Part shown: piece after piece, positions 1-9,457 of the stretch | How positions within the stretch are numbered: position 1 is the first letter of the stretch | How the letters are laid out: each line of letters begins with the position of its first letter | Assembly: GCA_003670675.1 (NCBI GenBank) | Contig: QWQY01000004.1 | Span: 1 to 39,537, forward strand | Direction: 5' to 3' | From: Chloroflexota bacterium | GTDB taxonomy: Bacteria > Chloroflexota > Chloroflexia > Chloroflexales > Roseiflexaceae | Length of the DNA: 39,537 nucleotides | Notes under the pieces: model-generated | Seen by the model: the letters and a program-made list of their open reading frames with translations, nothing else | Database searches by the model: none | Told to the model about the DNA's origin: nothing | Made by a program: the position numbers and the translations under genes

Positions 1-36
1 CATTCGATGACGTTCTACCTGGCGCGCGGCGAGTAA
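1..36 (+). CDS. C-terminal end of a CDS entering from the left edge (…HSMTFYLARGE*)
   Basis: Open frame from base 1 to TAA at 34-36, followed directly by a strong terminator hairpin. Confidence 0.5.
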   Translation, partial: HSMTFYLARGE

Positions 37-50
37 GCCGATCCCAGCAG

Positions 51-83
51 ACCGCCCCGTTCCGCGACGCGGAACGGGGCGGT
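51..83 (+). terminator. Rho-independent terminator
   Basis: Near-perfect inverted repeat ACCGCCCCGTTCCGCG / CGCGGAACGGGGCGGT followed by TTTT. Confidence 0.8.
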
Positions 84-110
84 TTTCTCATGCTCCGTCG
101 TCGTCTGCTG

Positions 111-911
111 CTAATCGACCTTGCTGACCTGCGAACCAGCACGGGTGGTGCTGGCCTGGGTGCCGAGGTATGCATCGATAGCCAAGATTACTGCAGTGCG
201 GCATGACCCGTCGTCGTCGTGTTCGGCGGCGGTCCATGCGACGACATGGATGGTCACCTGGGCGCCGTGCATGTCGGCGATGATGGCGGTGCAGTGTGGC
301 TCGGCCGCGACCAGAGGGAGCGCTTGGACGATGCGCGGCAACGCGTCGATGATGCCCTCGAAGGCGCTGTTGCGCGGCACGGTCAACGCATAGGTCTGTT
401 GCCGCAGCCCCGAGCGGGTGTAATTGATGATGGCGCTGCCGTTGATGACGTTGCTGGGGATGTGCACCAACATGCCCGCTTGGTTCCGCACGACGGTGAC
501 ATGCAGACGCATGGCTGTGACGATGCCGCGGATGGCCGCGATGGTGACTTCGTCGCCCACCTGGTAGGGTCGATAATAGAGCAGCATGATGCCTGCGGTG
601 TAGCTTTTGGCGACGTCTTGGATGGCCAGGGCGACGACCACGCCACCCAATCCGAGGCCGGCCATAAAGCTCGAGGCGATGGTGCCCCAGCCGCCTTGGG
701 CAAAGGCAATCGAGGCGCCGACGAGGAGCGTGACGACAAAGACGACGCTGCCTGCCAGGGCGGCGATGTCCGCCGGGAACCCCATCCGCGTTGCGCCTGC
801 TTGTGACACCACGCGGAGGCGCCGGGCAATCACAATCGTGCCCAGGAGAATGCTCAAAACGATGAGAATCGTCGGGGTTTGTGCCAGTATGGTATCCAAA
901 ATCGTCTGCAT
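111..911 (-). CDS. MscS-family mechanosensitive ion channel (small)
   Basis: Hydrophobic N-terminal helices, then GLGLGGVVVALAIQDVAKSYTAGIMLLYYRPYQVGDEV…, typical MscS pore/beta-domain sequence; start chosen at MQTILDT. Confidence 0.85.
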   Translation of the reverse strand: MQTILDTILAQTPTILIVLSILLGTIVIARRLRVVSQAGATRMGFPADIAALAGSVVFVVTLLVGASIAFAQGGWGTIASSFMAGLGLGGVVVALAIQDVAKSYTAGIMLLYYRPYQVGDEVTIAAIRGIVTAMRLHVTVVRNQAGMLVHIPSNVINGSAIINYTRSGLRQQTYALTVPRNSAFEGIIDALPRIVQALPLVAAEPHCTAIIADMHGAQVTIHVVAWTAAEHDDDGSCRTAVILAIDAYLGTQASTTRAGSQVSKVD

Positions 912-1036
912 GGTGTTTCCTTCGCATATGCAGCCTGTGTGACTGTAGTGTAGCATTGCCTGGTACTGCAGTCGGGTGGGTTTTGCTACTATAATGAGGG
1001 CAAGAGTCGCAGTACCACATCAGATAGCAGGATTTC

Positions 1037-1507
1037 ATGCCAATAGACGATGCATTGTTTCGCAAAGCGATGGGGAGTTTTACGAGCGGTGTGACCGTCG
1101 TAACGACGGTCCACGACAATGCAGCCTATGGAATGACCGTGAGTTCGTTCACGTCATTGTCGCTCAAGCCACAGCTGTTGCTGGTCTGCATACAAAACCA
1201 ACTCCCCACGCACACTGCCATCCTCAAGTCAGGTATTTTTGCGGTGAGCATTTTGGCGGCCGATCAAGCGGATATCTCGCAGCACTTCGCCAGCAAAATC
1301 ACCGACAAATTCACCGGCATTAATTGTTCGACCACGGCGGCGGGCATCCCCGTGATTGCCAATGCCTGTGCCACGTTCGAATGCACCCTGGCCCACGTCT
1401 TGCCGGGTGGCGATCATTCGATTGTGGTCGGTGCCCTGAACGAAGCCCACGTCAGCGACCGCGCTCCGTTGGTGTATTACCGCGGCGGCTACCACCAACT
1501 GGCATGA
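1037..1507 (+). CDS. Flavin reductase-like domain protein (FMN-binding)
   Basis: FRKAMGSFTSGVTVVTT…YGMTVSSFTSLSLKPQLLLVCI is typical of flavin reductase-like proteins. Confidence 0.9.
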   Translation: MPIDDALFRKAMGSFTSGVTVVTTVHDNAAYGMTVSSFTSLSLKPQLLLVCIQNQLPTHTAILKSGIFAVSILAADQADISQHFASKITDKFTGINCSTTAAGIPVIANACATFECTLAHVLPGGDHSIVVGALNEAHVSDRAPLVYYRGGYHQLA

Positions 1508-2541
1508 AGACCGTCCTGCGCTCGATATCGGCGTCACACCCCGACCAGGCCGACATCGCCGCCGCCGCCGCGCACATCGCCGCGGGTGACTTGGTGGCGA
1601 TGCCGACCGAGACGGTATATGGCCTGGCCGCTGACGCACACAACCCCGCGGCGGTGGCACGTATTTTCGCTGCCAAAGGGCGACCAACGACTGACCCGCT
1701 CATCGTACACATTGCGGACGTTGGGCAACTTGCGGATGTGGCGACCGACTTCCCCCCCGCATTTGCCCTCCTGGCCGAGACATTCTGGCCTGGTCCGTTG
1801 ACCATCCTCCTGCCGCGCCACCCCGCGTTGAGCACGCAGATAACCGCCGGCTTCGACACGGTGGCGGTACGGATGCCTGCCCATCCGGTTGCGTTGGCGC
1901 TGATCCGTGCCAGTAGGACGCCGTTGGTGGCTCCGTCCGCCAATCTTTTTTCGCACCCCAGCCCCACCACCGGCATGCATGTCATGCACGACCTCGACGG
2001 TCGCATCGCCATGGTGCTCGACGCTGGCCCATGCCGGATAGGCGTCGAATCGACCATTGTCGACATCACCCAATCACCCGCACGCATCCTGCGCCAAGGC
2101 GATGTCAGCGCCGAACAATTGAGTACGGTGTTGGGTGAGGTGCACATAGTGACCCGTACCCTCGCTGCCAGCCAGGCAGCCCCCGCCCCCGGCATGCTCC
2201 TCAAACACTATGCGCCCCGCACACCGCTCATGTTACTCCGCGGTGATTCTGCCGCGGTGCGCCGAACGGTGCTGGATGCGCATGCACAAAAACGCATTAT
2301 TTGGCTGTGTTATGCCGAAGACGAAGCCTTCGCGGGGATGCAAGGAATCGACACTATGTGCCTCGGCGCGGCGACCGATGGTGCGCAGATTGCGCGGTCA
2401 TTGTTTGCCGCACTGCGCGCTGCCGATGCCGAGGGGTACGCGCTGATTGTCATCGCCGAGCCGCAGGGTGAGGGCGTGGCCGCGGCCGTGCGCGATCGCC
2501 TCTACCGGGCTGCCGAGGGCGTCGTCCATACGCTCGCGTAG
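1504..2541 (+). CDS. L-threonylcarbamoyladenylate synthase (Sua5/YwlC/TsaC type, two-domain)
   Basis: GDLVAMPTETVYGLAADAHN…KGRPTTDPLIVHI…SANLFSHPSPT; C-terminal Sua5 domain; ATG overlaps upstream stop (ATGA). Confidence 0.93.
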   Translation: MKTVLRSISASHPDQADIAAAAAHIAAGDLVAMPTETVYGLAADAHNPAAVARIFAAKGRPTTDPLIVHIADVGQLADVATDFPPAFALLAETFWPGPLTILLPRHPALSTQITAGFDTVAVRMPAHPVALALIRASRTPLVAPSANLFSHPSPTTGMHVMHDLDGRIAMVLDAGPCRIGVESTIVDITQSPARILRQGDVSAEQLSTVLGEVHIVTRTLAASQAAPAPGMLLKHYAPRTPLMLLRGDSAAVRRTVLDAHAQKRIIWLCYAEDEAFAGMQGIDTMCLGAATDGAQIARSLFAALRAADAEGYALIVIAEPQGEGVAAAVRDRLYRAAEGVVHTLA

Positions 2542-2593
2542 GCGTTTGCAGCGGTATGCTATACTTCTCAGAATATCTTTTGCAGGGGCGCAG

Positions 2594-2911
2594 ATGAGCT
2601 GGCTCAAACGCATTTTCGGCATCCAGTTGACCCCTCCCGAGCGCGCGATTGTGTTGTATGTGCGCTGTGACCGCTGTCAAAGCACGGTCAGCGTCCGTAT
2701 CGATCGCTACAACGATTTGGCAATCGAATACAACGAGCGCGAGGTAGAGGTGGGCTTTGTGGTCAACAAGCCCATCATGGACACCAAATGCTTCCGCGTC
2801 ATGCAGGCAACACTCACCTTCGACACACACCGCATCGAGCAGAGCCGAACCATCAGCGGTGGGGCCTTCATCGACGAAGCAACCTATCGAGCACTGCAAC
2901 CCACTCCGTAA
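2594..2911 (+). CDS. Hypothetical protein, ~105 aa
   Basis: ORF within a co-directional run; CDRC motif; start MSWLKRIFG; no family recognised. Confidence 0.65.
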   Translation: MSWLKRIFGIQLTPPERAIVLYVRCDRCQSTVSVRIDRYNDLAIEYNEREVEVGFVVNKPIMDTKCFRVMQATLTFDTHRIEQSRTISGGAFIDEATYRALQPTP

Positions 2912-2937
2912 CGCAGACAGCAGAGCAGCGAGGAACA

Positions 2938-4353
2938 ATGGATTACCACAACCCCCAATGGCAATCGTCGATGCGCATCCGGCTGGACATCAATAACACC
3001 CTCCGCACGGTCGTCGGCGCGCACGGGATCGACCCAGCCGACATCCATGCAATGGCCGCTGCCGCAGGGGCCGCGTTGGCCGACATCGAAGCCAACCGCG
3101 CCCACCTCGGCTGGCCCGATTTGCCCGCCCAAGACATCAGTGCCATCCTGGCTGCTGCGCAAAAGGTGATGCACGTCGAAAACTTCGTCGTACTGGGCAT
3201 CGGCGGCTCTGCACTGGGCAATATTGCCGTACAATCCGCGCTCAACCATCCCTTTTACAACGACCAGCCGCGTGGCACACGCACACACCCGCGCTTGTAC
3301 GTCATCGACAACTCGGACCCCGATTTGAACGCAGCCCTGATCGAGACACTCGATCCGGCCAGTACGGTCTACAACGTTATCTCCAAATCGGGCACCACGG
3401 CCGAGACGATGTCGTCGTTTTTGGCGGTACGTGAGCACCTCATCAAGACCCTCGGCCCCAATGCCCTCAAAGAACACGTCATCGTCACCACCGACCCGAG
3501 TAGCGGCTTTATGCGGCAGATTGGTCTGCGTGAAGGGTTACCGATGCTCGAGTTGCCGCCCAACGTGGGCGGGCGCTTTTCGGTATTGACGACGGTGGGT
3601 TTGCTCTCTGCCGCAGTCACCGGCGTCGATATCCGTGCCTTGTTGGCTGGGGCAGCTTATGGGTATCAGATTGCATCTAACCCCGATGTGATGAAGAACC
3701 CCGCCGCGTTGGCCGCCATCGTCAACCTGCTCTGCGCCAAACAAGGCCAAAACATGGTCGTGATGATGCCGTACTCGCACCACCTGCGCCATATTTCGGA
3801 CTGGTTTGCCCAACTCTGGGCCGAAAGTCTGGGCAAAAAGACCAGCCTGAGTGGCGAGACCGTCAACGTCGGCACTACACCCATCCGCGCGCTGGGTGCC
3901 ACCGATCAGCATTCGCAGGTGCAGTTGTATGTCGAAGGACCATTCGACAAGCTGGTCAACTTCATCGCCGTCGATACGTTTGCACACAGCGTCACCATCC
4001 CGTCGGCTTACAGCGACCTCGAAGGTGTGGCGTACCTCGGTGGCCATACGTTCAACGAGCTCATCAATGCCGAGCAACAGGCAACGGCGATTGCTCTCAA
4101 CGACGCCGGCCGACCCAACATGACCCACACATTGCCGGCCATCAACGCCTTCACCATCGGGCAGCTGTTTATGCTCCTCGAGATGCAGACGGCCATCGCA
4201 GGCGCCTTGCTCAACATCAACACCTTCGACCAACCAGGGGTCGAAGCCGGCAAAATCGCTACCTACGCGCTCCTCGGCCGCGAAGGCTTCGGCGAACGCC
4301 GGGCAGCTATCGCCGCTGCACGTGCGCGGCGGTCCGCACAATGGGAGGTCTAA
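2938..4353 (+). CDS. pgi: Glucose-6-phosphate isomerase
   Basis: NFVVLGIGGSALGNIAVQSAL…VISKSGTTAETMSSFL…VGGRFSVLTTVGLLSAAV. Confidence 0.95.
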   Translation: MDYHNPQWQSSMRIRLDINNTLRTVVGAHGIDPADIHAMAAAAGAALADIEANRAHLGWPDLPAQDISAILAAAQKVMHVENFVVLGIGGSALGNIAVQSALNHPFYNDQPRGTRTHPRLYVIDNSDPDLNAALIETLDPASTVYNVISKSGTTAETMSSFLAVREHLIKTLGPNALKEHVIVTTDPSSGFMRQIGLREGLPMLELPPNVGGRFSVLTTVGLLSAAVTGVDIRALLAGAAYGYQIASNPDVMKNPAALAAIVNLLCAKQGQNMVVMMPYSHHLRHISDWFAQLWAESLGKKTSLSGETVNVGTTPIRALGATDQHSQVQLYVEGPFDKLVNFIAVDTFAHSVTIPSAYSDLEGVAYLGGHTFNELINAEQQATAIALNDAGRPNMTHTLPAINAFTIGQLFMLLEMQTAIAGALLNINTFDQPGVEAGKIATYALLGREGFGERRAAIAAARARRSAQWEV

Positions 4354-4355
4354 CC

Positions 4356-4826
4356 ATGACTCTGACTGACGCGCAATGCCCAACCTGTGGCGCGCCCGTG
4401 CTCCCCGTCGCAACGGTCGCCACCAATCCCATCACCAGCAATGCGGTGCGTAGCCAACTCTCGTTGGCGCCGATGCCCATGCCACGGACTGCGGGTGGCC
4501 TCGGCTGTATGACCGTCATCCTGAGCGGATCGGTCGCTTTCGCAGCTGCGGTCATCATCGGCGGGATAAGCCAGTTCACCCTCGGCACTGATTACCCCGC
4601 GCCCGGGTATCGCTTCGGCGAAGCGGCGATTTTTAGCGGGATAGCTGCATTCATCATTGTGATGATTGCCATGTTTTCGGTGTTTGTTTGGCGCCAAGCC
4701 AATCACGATCGCATCTACACAACACAGATGGGCGAGTGGTTCGCACAGAAATCCGCCTACGAAAACGATTCCTATTGCACGAAATGCAATCTCCGCGTGC
4801 CCGGTTCGGCATCGACGACACCCTAA
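4356..4826 (+). CDS. Membrane protein with N- and C-terminal Cys pairs (CPTC…CTKC) flanking two predicted TM segments
   Basis: ORF in co-directional run; two hydrophobic stretches between CxxC motifs. Confidence 0.65.
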   Translation: MTLTDAQCPTCGAPVLPVATVATNPITSNAVRSQLSLAPMPMPRTAGGLGCMTVILSGSVAFAAAVIIGGISQFTLGTDYPAPGYRFGEAAIFSGIAAFIIVMIAMFSVFVWRQANHDRIYTTQMGEWFAQKSAYENDSYCTKCNLRVPGSASTTP

Positions 4827-4840
4827 AAAAGGAAAAACAC

Positions 4841-6814
4841 ATGCACACGATCGATCTGCTGCTCTGTCACGCAACGGTCGTCACCATGGATGAGCACGGC
4901 ACCATTCTTCATGATGGTGCCGTTGCTGTACACGGTGATACCATCGTCGCCATCGACAGTACCGCCGCCCTCAGCGCCCGCTACCAGGCCACACAGACTA
5001 TCGATTGTCAGGGGTGCGCAATCACGCCTGGGCTCATCAATGCCCATGCCCACGTGCCGATGAGTCTGCTCCGCGGTATCGCTGCAGATTTGCAGCTCGA
5101 TGTCTGGTTGTTTGGGTATATGTTCCCCGTCGAAGGCCGCTTTGTAACGCCCGAGTTCGTCCGCGCGGGGACACTGTTGTCCTGCGCCGAGATGATCCGC
5201 GGCGGCACGACCACCTTTGTCGACATGTACTTCTACGAAGAAGAAGTCGCCCGAGCAGCCGACGAGGCCGGGATGCGCGCTGTCTGTGGACAATCGGTGA
5301 TGCGCCTGCCCTCACCCGATGCCTCGTCGTTCGACGTCGGCCTCGAGCGCGCTACCCGCTTCATCGATGCGTGGCATACCCACCCGCGCATCACCCCCAC
5401 CATCGCCCCACACGCACCGTATACCTGTACCGACGAAATCTACGGCCAGGCCGTCGAACTCTGCAAAAAATACGGCGTCCCGCTGGTCACCCACTTGTCC
5501 GAGACCGCGCGCGAGGTCGACGAATCGCGCGTCGACCGGCACGGCACCCCCATCGGGTACGCCGAACGTGTCGGCGCATTTACGGTGCCCTGCATCGCCG
5601 CCCACTGTGTCCATGCCACCGACGAAGACATCGCCACCCTGGCTGCCAAAGGCGTCGGCGTTGCGCCCTGCCCCACATCGAATCTCAAATTAGCCAGTGG
5701 CGTCGCGCCCTACCTCAAGTTCCTCAATGCAGGGGTCAAAACAGGCCTCGGCACCGATGGACCAGCCTCGAACGACGACCAAGACATGTTCAGCGAAATC
5801 CACCTGGCCGCATTGCTCCCCAAAGGCCTGTCGGGCGATCCGACTGCGATGCCCGCCAAAACTGCTTTTTCGTTGGCTACCTCATCCGGCGCACGGGCCA
5901 TCCACCAGGCGGATCGCATCGGCACGCTCGCGGTCGGCAAACAAGCCGATCTCATCGTCATTTCACTCGGCGCGCTCCATAATTCACCGACGTATACCTA
6001 TGCCGCCGATGCAATCTATAACCAGCTCGTCTATACCTGTCATGCCAGTGATGTGCGCGACACCATCGTCGCCGGACGCATCCTGATGCGCAATCGTGCA
6101 TTGCTGACGCTCGACGAGCCGGCAATTCTGGCCGAAGCACGGCGTATCTCGCACGACATCAACACCTTCCTCGCCAATCGCGAGGAACACCTGCTCGACA
6201 AAATCTTGGCAATCAGCCCGATCCAAGCCAGCGAGATTTTCGAGATCCAGGTCAAAGCCAAAATCGAGCCTAGCGACGCCGTTGCTATCCGCAACATCCT
6301 CGATGCCGTACCGTTCACCATCGTTCGCCAAAACCAACGCACGCAGTACGACACCTACTTTGTCTGGAACGACAGCGCCCAGGGCCGCATCCGCCTGCGC
6401 GAAGACCACCGCATCGATGCCCAGGGCCGTACGCCACCCTACTACACACTCACCCTGACCGAGCCTGCCAAACGCGTCGAGTACAACGCTGCGGTCCAGT
6501 TGTCGCGCGCACGGTACACCGCGCCGGCCAACCACACCGAACGCTTCTACCGCGAATACTTCCAACCCAACCAGGTCATCACCATTACCAAAGAACGACA
6601 GCGCATCCACATAACCTATCGCGACACCGAGTTCGCCGTCAACATCGACACCGTCAGCACCCCTGCCAACGCCGGTTTGTACGTCGAACTCAAGAGCCGC
6701 ACCTGGAGTCAACGCGATGCCACCCACAAAGCAGCCTTGATGGGCGAAATCTTGCAGCTCTTCGGCATCGACGACAGCCGCCTCATCAAACACGAATATG
6801 TCGAACAACAATAA
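4841..6814 (+). CDS. Amidohydrolase (MTA/SAH deaminase-like) with C-terminal CYTH-like domain, ~657 aa
   Basis: N-terminal GLINAHAHVPMSLLRG…HLSETAREVDE…AHCVHATDEDI…GTDGPASNDDQDMF; C-terminal EIQVKAKIEP…YDTYFV…GRIRLRE…KERQRIHI…NIDTVSTPANAGLYVELKSRTW. Confidence 0.88.
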   Translation: MHTIDLLLCHATVVTMDEHGTILHDGAVAVHGDTIVAIDSTAALSARYQATQTIDCQGCAITPGLINAHAHVPMSLLRGIAADLQLDVWLFGYMFPVEGRFVTPEFVRAGTLLSCAEMIRGGTTTFVDMYFYEEEVARAADEAGMRAVCGQSVMRLPSPDASSFDVGLERATRFIDAWHTHPRITPTIAPHAPYTCTDEIYGQAVELCKKYGVPLVTHLSETAREVDESRVDRHGTPIGYAERVGAFTVPCIAAHCVHATDEDIATLAAKGVGVAPCPTSNLKLASGVAPYLKFLNAGVKTGLGTDGPASNDDQDMFSEIHLAALLPKGLSGDPTAMPAKTAFSLATSSGARAIHQADRIGTLAVGKQADLIVISLGALHNSPTYTYAADAIYNQLVYTCHASDVRDTIVAGRILMRNRALLTLDEPAILAEARRISHDINTFLANREEHLLDKILAISPIQASEIFEIQVKAKIEPSDAVAIRNILDAVPFTIVRQNQRTQYDTYFVWNDSAQGRIRLREDHRIDAQGRTPPYYTLTLTEPAKRVEYNAAVQLSRARYTAPANHTERFYREYFQPNQVITITKERQRIHITYRDTEFAVNIDTVSTPANAGLYVELKSRTWSQRDATHKAALMGEILQLFGIDDSRLIKHEYVEQQ

Positions 6815-7433
6815 GTACATCATCGGCCTGACCGGCAACATCGCCTGCGGCAAAAGCGCCGTCGTCCAGACCCTCGCCGACGCGGGGGTCCACACCATCG
6901 ACGCCGACGCCGTCACCCGCCACCTCCAACAACCGGGCCAAGCGGTCTATCAGGCCATTGTGGACGCCTTTGGCAACGCTATCGTCGCACCAGACGGCAC
7001 CATCGATCGGCGCGCGTTGGGGTCCATCGTCTTTGCCGATCAGGCGCAACTCAAACGCCTCGAGCAGCTGATCCACCCGGCCGTTCGGCAGCACATCCTC
7101 GCTTGGCTGGCGTCGCTCCCGGTGGGCACTGCCCAGACACCGACCATAGCAGTCATCGACGCCATCAAACTCATCGAATCAGGCTGGCCGGCCCATTGCG
7201 ACGCCGTTTGGGTGGTGACTGCACCGCGCGCCGTCCAAATCAGCCGGTTGATGCAGACCCGTGGCTTGACCGAGGCCGAAGCCATCCTGCGTATCGATGC
7301 CCAATCGGCCCAGGCCGACAAAGTGGCACACGCCGATGTCGTCTTTGACAACACGGGCACGATGGCAGCGCTCCAACAACAGGTGCGCGACGCGCTGGCA
7401 ACCGTCCGTGCAACGCTCGCCGCCCAATCCTAA
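6798..7433 (+). CDS. coaE: Dephospho-CoA kinase
   Basis: IIGLTGNIACGKSAVVQTLADAGVHTIDADAVTRHLQQPG; overlaps upstream CDS by 17 bp. Confidence 0.93.
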   Translation: MSNNNKYIIGLTGNIACGKSAVVQTLADAGVHTIDADAVTRHLQQPGQAVYQAIVDAFGNAIVAPDGTIDRRALGSIVFADQAQLKRLEQLIHPAVRQHILAWLASLPVGTAQTPTIAVIDAIKLIESGWPAHCDAVWVVTAPRAVQISRLMQTRGLTEAEAILRIDAQSAQADKVAHADVVFDNTGTMAALQQQVRDALATVRATLAAQS

Positions 7434-7454
7434 CCAACAGTACAGAGCAACACC

Positions 7455-8180
7455 ATGCATTTCACGCGTTTTTGGTCCATCGTCGAGGCCACCCACGATA
7501 TTTCGAACCCCTGCACACCGCAGAAGCTCGATCGCCTGATTGATCTCATGGGGTTCCGCGCCGATCAGCACATCCTCGACATCGGGAGCGGCCGCGGCTG
7601 GCTCGACACGCGCATCGCCGAACGCACCGGGGCGCGGATTACCGCGATCGAAATCAATCCCTGGTTCAACGAAGTCGCCCGCCTGCGTGCCCAGCGCGCC
7701 GGCGTCCACGAGCGCATCGACATCATCGAAGCCGACGGTCGCACCGTCACCCTGACCGACCAAACCTACGACGCCGGTTTGTGCATCGGTGCATCATTTG
7801 CCGTCGGCGGGCTCGCACCGCTCCTCGACACCTTCCGCCGCGTGGTCAAACCCGGCGGGCTCATCGCTGTGGGCGACATTTTCCGCCTCACCGACACACT
7901 CCCTGCTGCCCTCGACGAGCTCGGGCCCGTCCCCACCCTGGCCGGCCTCGTCGACCAGATCCGTGGCGACCACGAGCCGCTCGAGATGCTCGTCGCACCC
8001 CTCGAAGACTGGGACCGCTACGAAACCCGCAAGTGGCAGGCCGCGCAACAGTGGATTGCCGCCAACCCCACCGACCCCGAGCACGCTGACCTGGTCACTG
8101 CCGTCGCCACGATGCGCCACGATTACCTGCACTACGAACGCCCACACATCGGCTGGGCTATCGTGGTTGCGCGCGTCTAG
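7455..8180 (+). CDS. Class I SAM-dependent methyltransferase
   Basis: ILDIGSGRGWLDTRIAERTGARITAIEINPWF…VVKPGGLIAVGDIFR. Confidence 0.9.
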   Translation: MHFTRFWSIVEATHDISNPCTPQKLDRLIDLMGFRADQHILDIGSGRGWLDTRIAERTGARITAIEINPWFNEVARLRAQRAGVHERIDIIEADGRTVTLTDQTYDAGLCIGASFAVGGLAPLLDTFRRVVKPGGLIAVGDIFRLTDTLPAALDELGPVPTLAGLVDQIRGDHEPLEMLVAPLEDWDRYETRKWQAAQQWIAANPTDPEHADLVTAVATMRHDYLHYERPHIGWAIVVARV

Positions 8181-8195
8181 CACACGATGGAACAA

Positions 8196-8229
8196 AACAC
8201 CCCCCGTGGCATGTGCCACGGGGGGTGTT
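8196..8229. terminator. Bidirectional terminator hairpin between convergent genes
   Basis: Perfect 15-bp inverted repeat AACACCCCCCGTGGC-ATGT-GCCACGGGGGGTGTT. Confidence 0.85.
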
Positions 8230-8241
8230 CGCTGCGGTCGA

Positions 8242-9414
8242 TTAGCTCTTCAGGCTGTGATACAAATCGTCGTGTTGTGCGACGATGCGATCCCACCCAA
8301 ATATCTCCATCAGTTCTCGCCCACCGCGACTCAGGTTGAACGCCAGTTCTGGATTGGTGCGCAGGTGCTCGATTGCTTCTGCCAGGGCTGTATCGCTGTC
8401 GGGCTCGACCAAGAGGGCATGTTTGCCACTGATCAAATCCGGCAAGGGATCTTGGCTCACATTGAGCTGTGCCTTGGTGGTAATGACCGGCACACCGTGT
8501 GCCAAACCGGTCAACAGGCTGCCGCGCCGGTACGAATACCCGTCGCTGAACGGCAACACCACCGCGTCGGCGGCAATCAGATACGCCGACACATCGGTCG
8601 GTTCGGCGTGCCCCGTGACAATCACCCGATCCTCGAGGCCGTAGTCGATGATGTTTTGGCGGACACGGCGTGCGTATGCCTGGTCTTCGTTCGATTCGCC
8701 CTCGCCGCCGATCAACGCCAGTCGCGTGCTGGCTGGTAGTGTGCGCATCGCCAACAGCAGTGTGTCGATGCCCTTGGTGTGCGTCAGCAAGCCAAAGTAC
8801 GCCAGCAGCATGTCGCCCCGCAACACACCGAACCGGCTCCGCCAGAGTTCGCGGTCGTAATTTTCGGGCGGGGATGGCGACACATTCGCCCCAATCGGGA
8901 TAAACACGGTGTTGGGGTTCCACATCCCCTTGGCATCATCCATCACGGTATGGAAATCGCCGGCGTTGGTCATCACCGCGCCGTCTGCGTCTTGGATGAT
9001 TTTTTTGGTGTACCACCTGCGCAAAAAACCTGCCTTGGGGAACAAGTACGGCGGCAACAAGTCGTGCGCCGTCGTGACGACCCGCATGCCTTGTTTGCGT
9101 TCGCGCGACAACATCCCCGGCAATCGGTTGATGGCCACCTTCATGTCATATGCGCCCGTTTGGTATTGAATGTGGACGATGTCGGGTTGGAGTTTGGCGA
9201 CCGTTTGGCGGATAACGGGGATACAGCTGTTGTCCCACTTTTCGATGCGCACCGGATAAATCCGCGCTGCATCGCGATATGCCTGCCCTTGTTTGCCCGT
9301 CATAATCGCGACCTCGTGGCCGCGCTGGCTCAACGCCGCACTCAGCCGGCGCGTGTAGTCACCGATGCCACCCGACATAGGCGGGTATTCGGCCGAAATC
9401 ATCAATATACGCAT
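8242..9414 (-). CDS. Glycosyltransferase, GT4-like
   Basis: MRILMISAEYPPMSGGIGDYTRRLSAALSQRGHEV…VVLPFSDGYSYRRGSLLTGLAHGVPVITT; longer upstream ORF extension rejected. Confidence 0.9.
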   Translation of the reverse strand: MRILMISAEYPPMSGGIGDYTRRLSAALSQRGHEVAIMTGKQGQAYRDAARIYPVRIEKWDNSCIPVIRQTVAKLQPDIVHIQYQTGAYDMKVAINRLPGMLSRERKQGMRVVTTAHDLLPPYLFPKAGFLRRWYTKKIIQDADGAVMTNAGDFHTVMDDAKGMWNPNTVFIPIGANVSPSPPENYDRELWRSRFGVLRGDMLLAYFGLLTHTKGIDTLLLAMRTLPASTRLALIGGEGESNEDQAYARRVRQNIIDYGLEDRVIVTGHAEPTDVSAYLIAADAVVLPFSDGYSYRRGSLLTGLAHGVPVITTKAQLNVSQDPLPDLISGKHALLVEPDSDTALAEAIEHLRTNPELAFNLSRGGRELMEIFGWDRIVAQHDDLYHSLKS

Positions 9415-9457
9415 CGCACATCCTCGCTTCAGTCCCGTGTAGCCTACGCCTGCGTCG

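Noticed and set aside
88-1119. 343-aa minus ORF rich in His/Arg/Pro
   Set aside because: Frame-shifted shadow of the MscS gene; extreme H/R/P composition typical of out-of-frame GC-rich translation
3538-4413. 291-aa minus ORF
   Set aside because: Antisense of pgi; no motif
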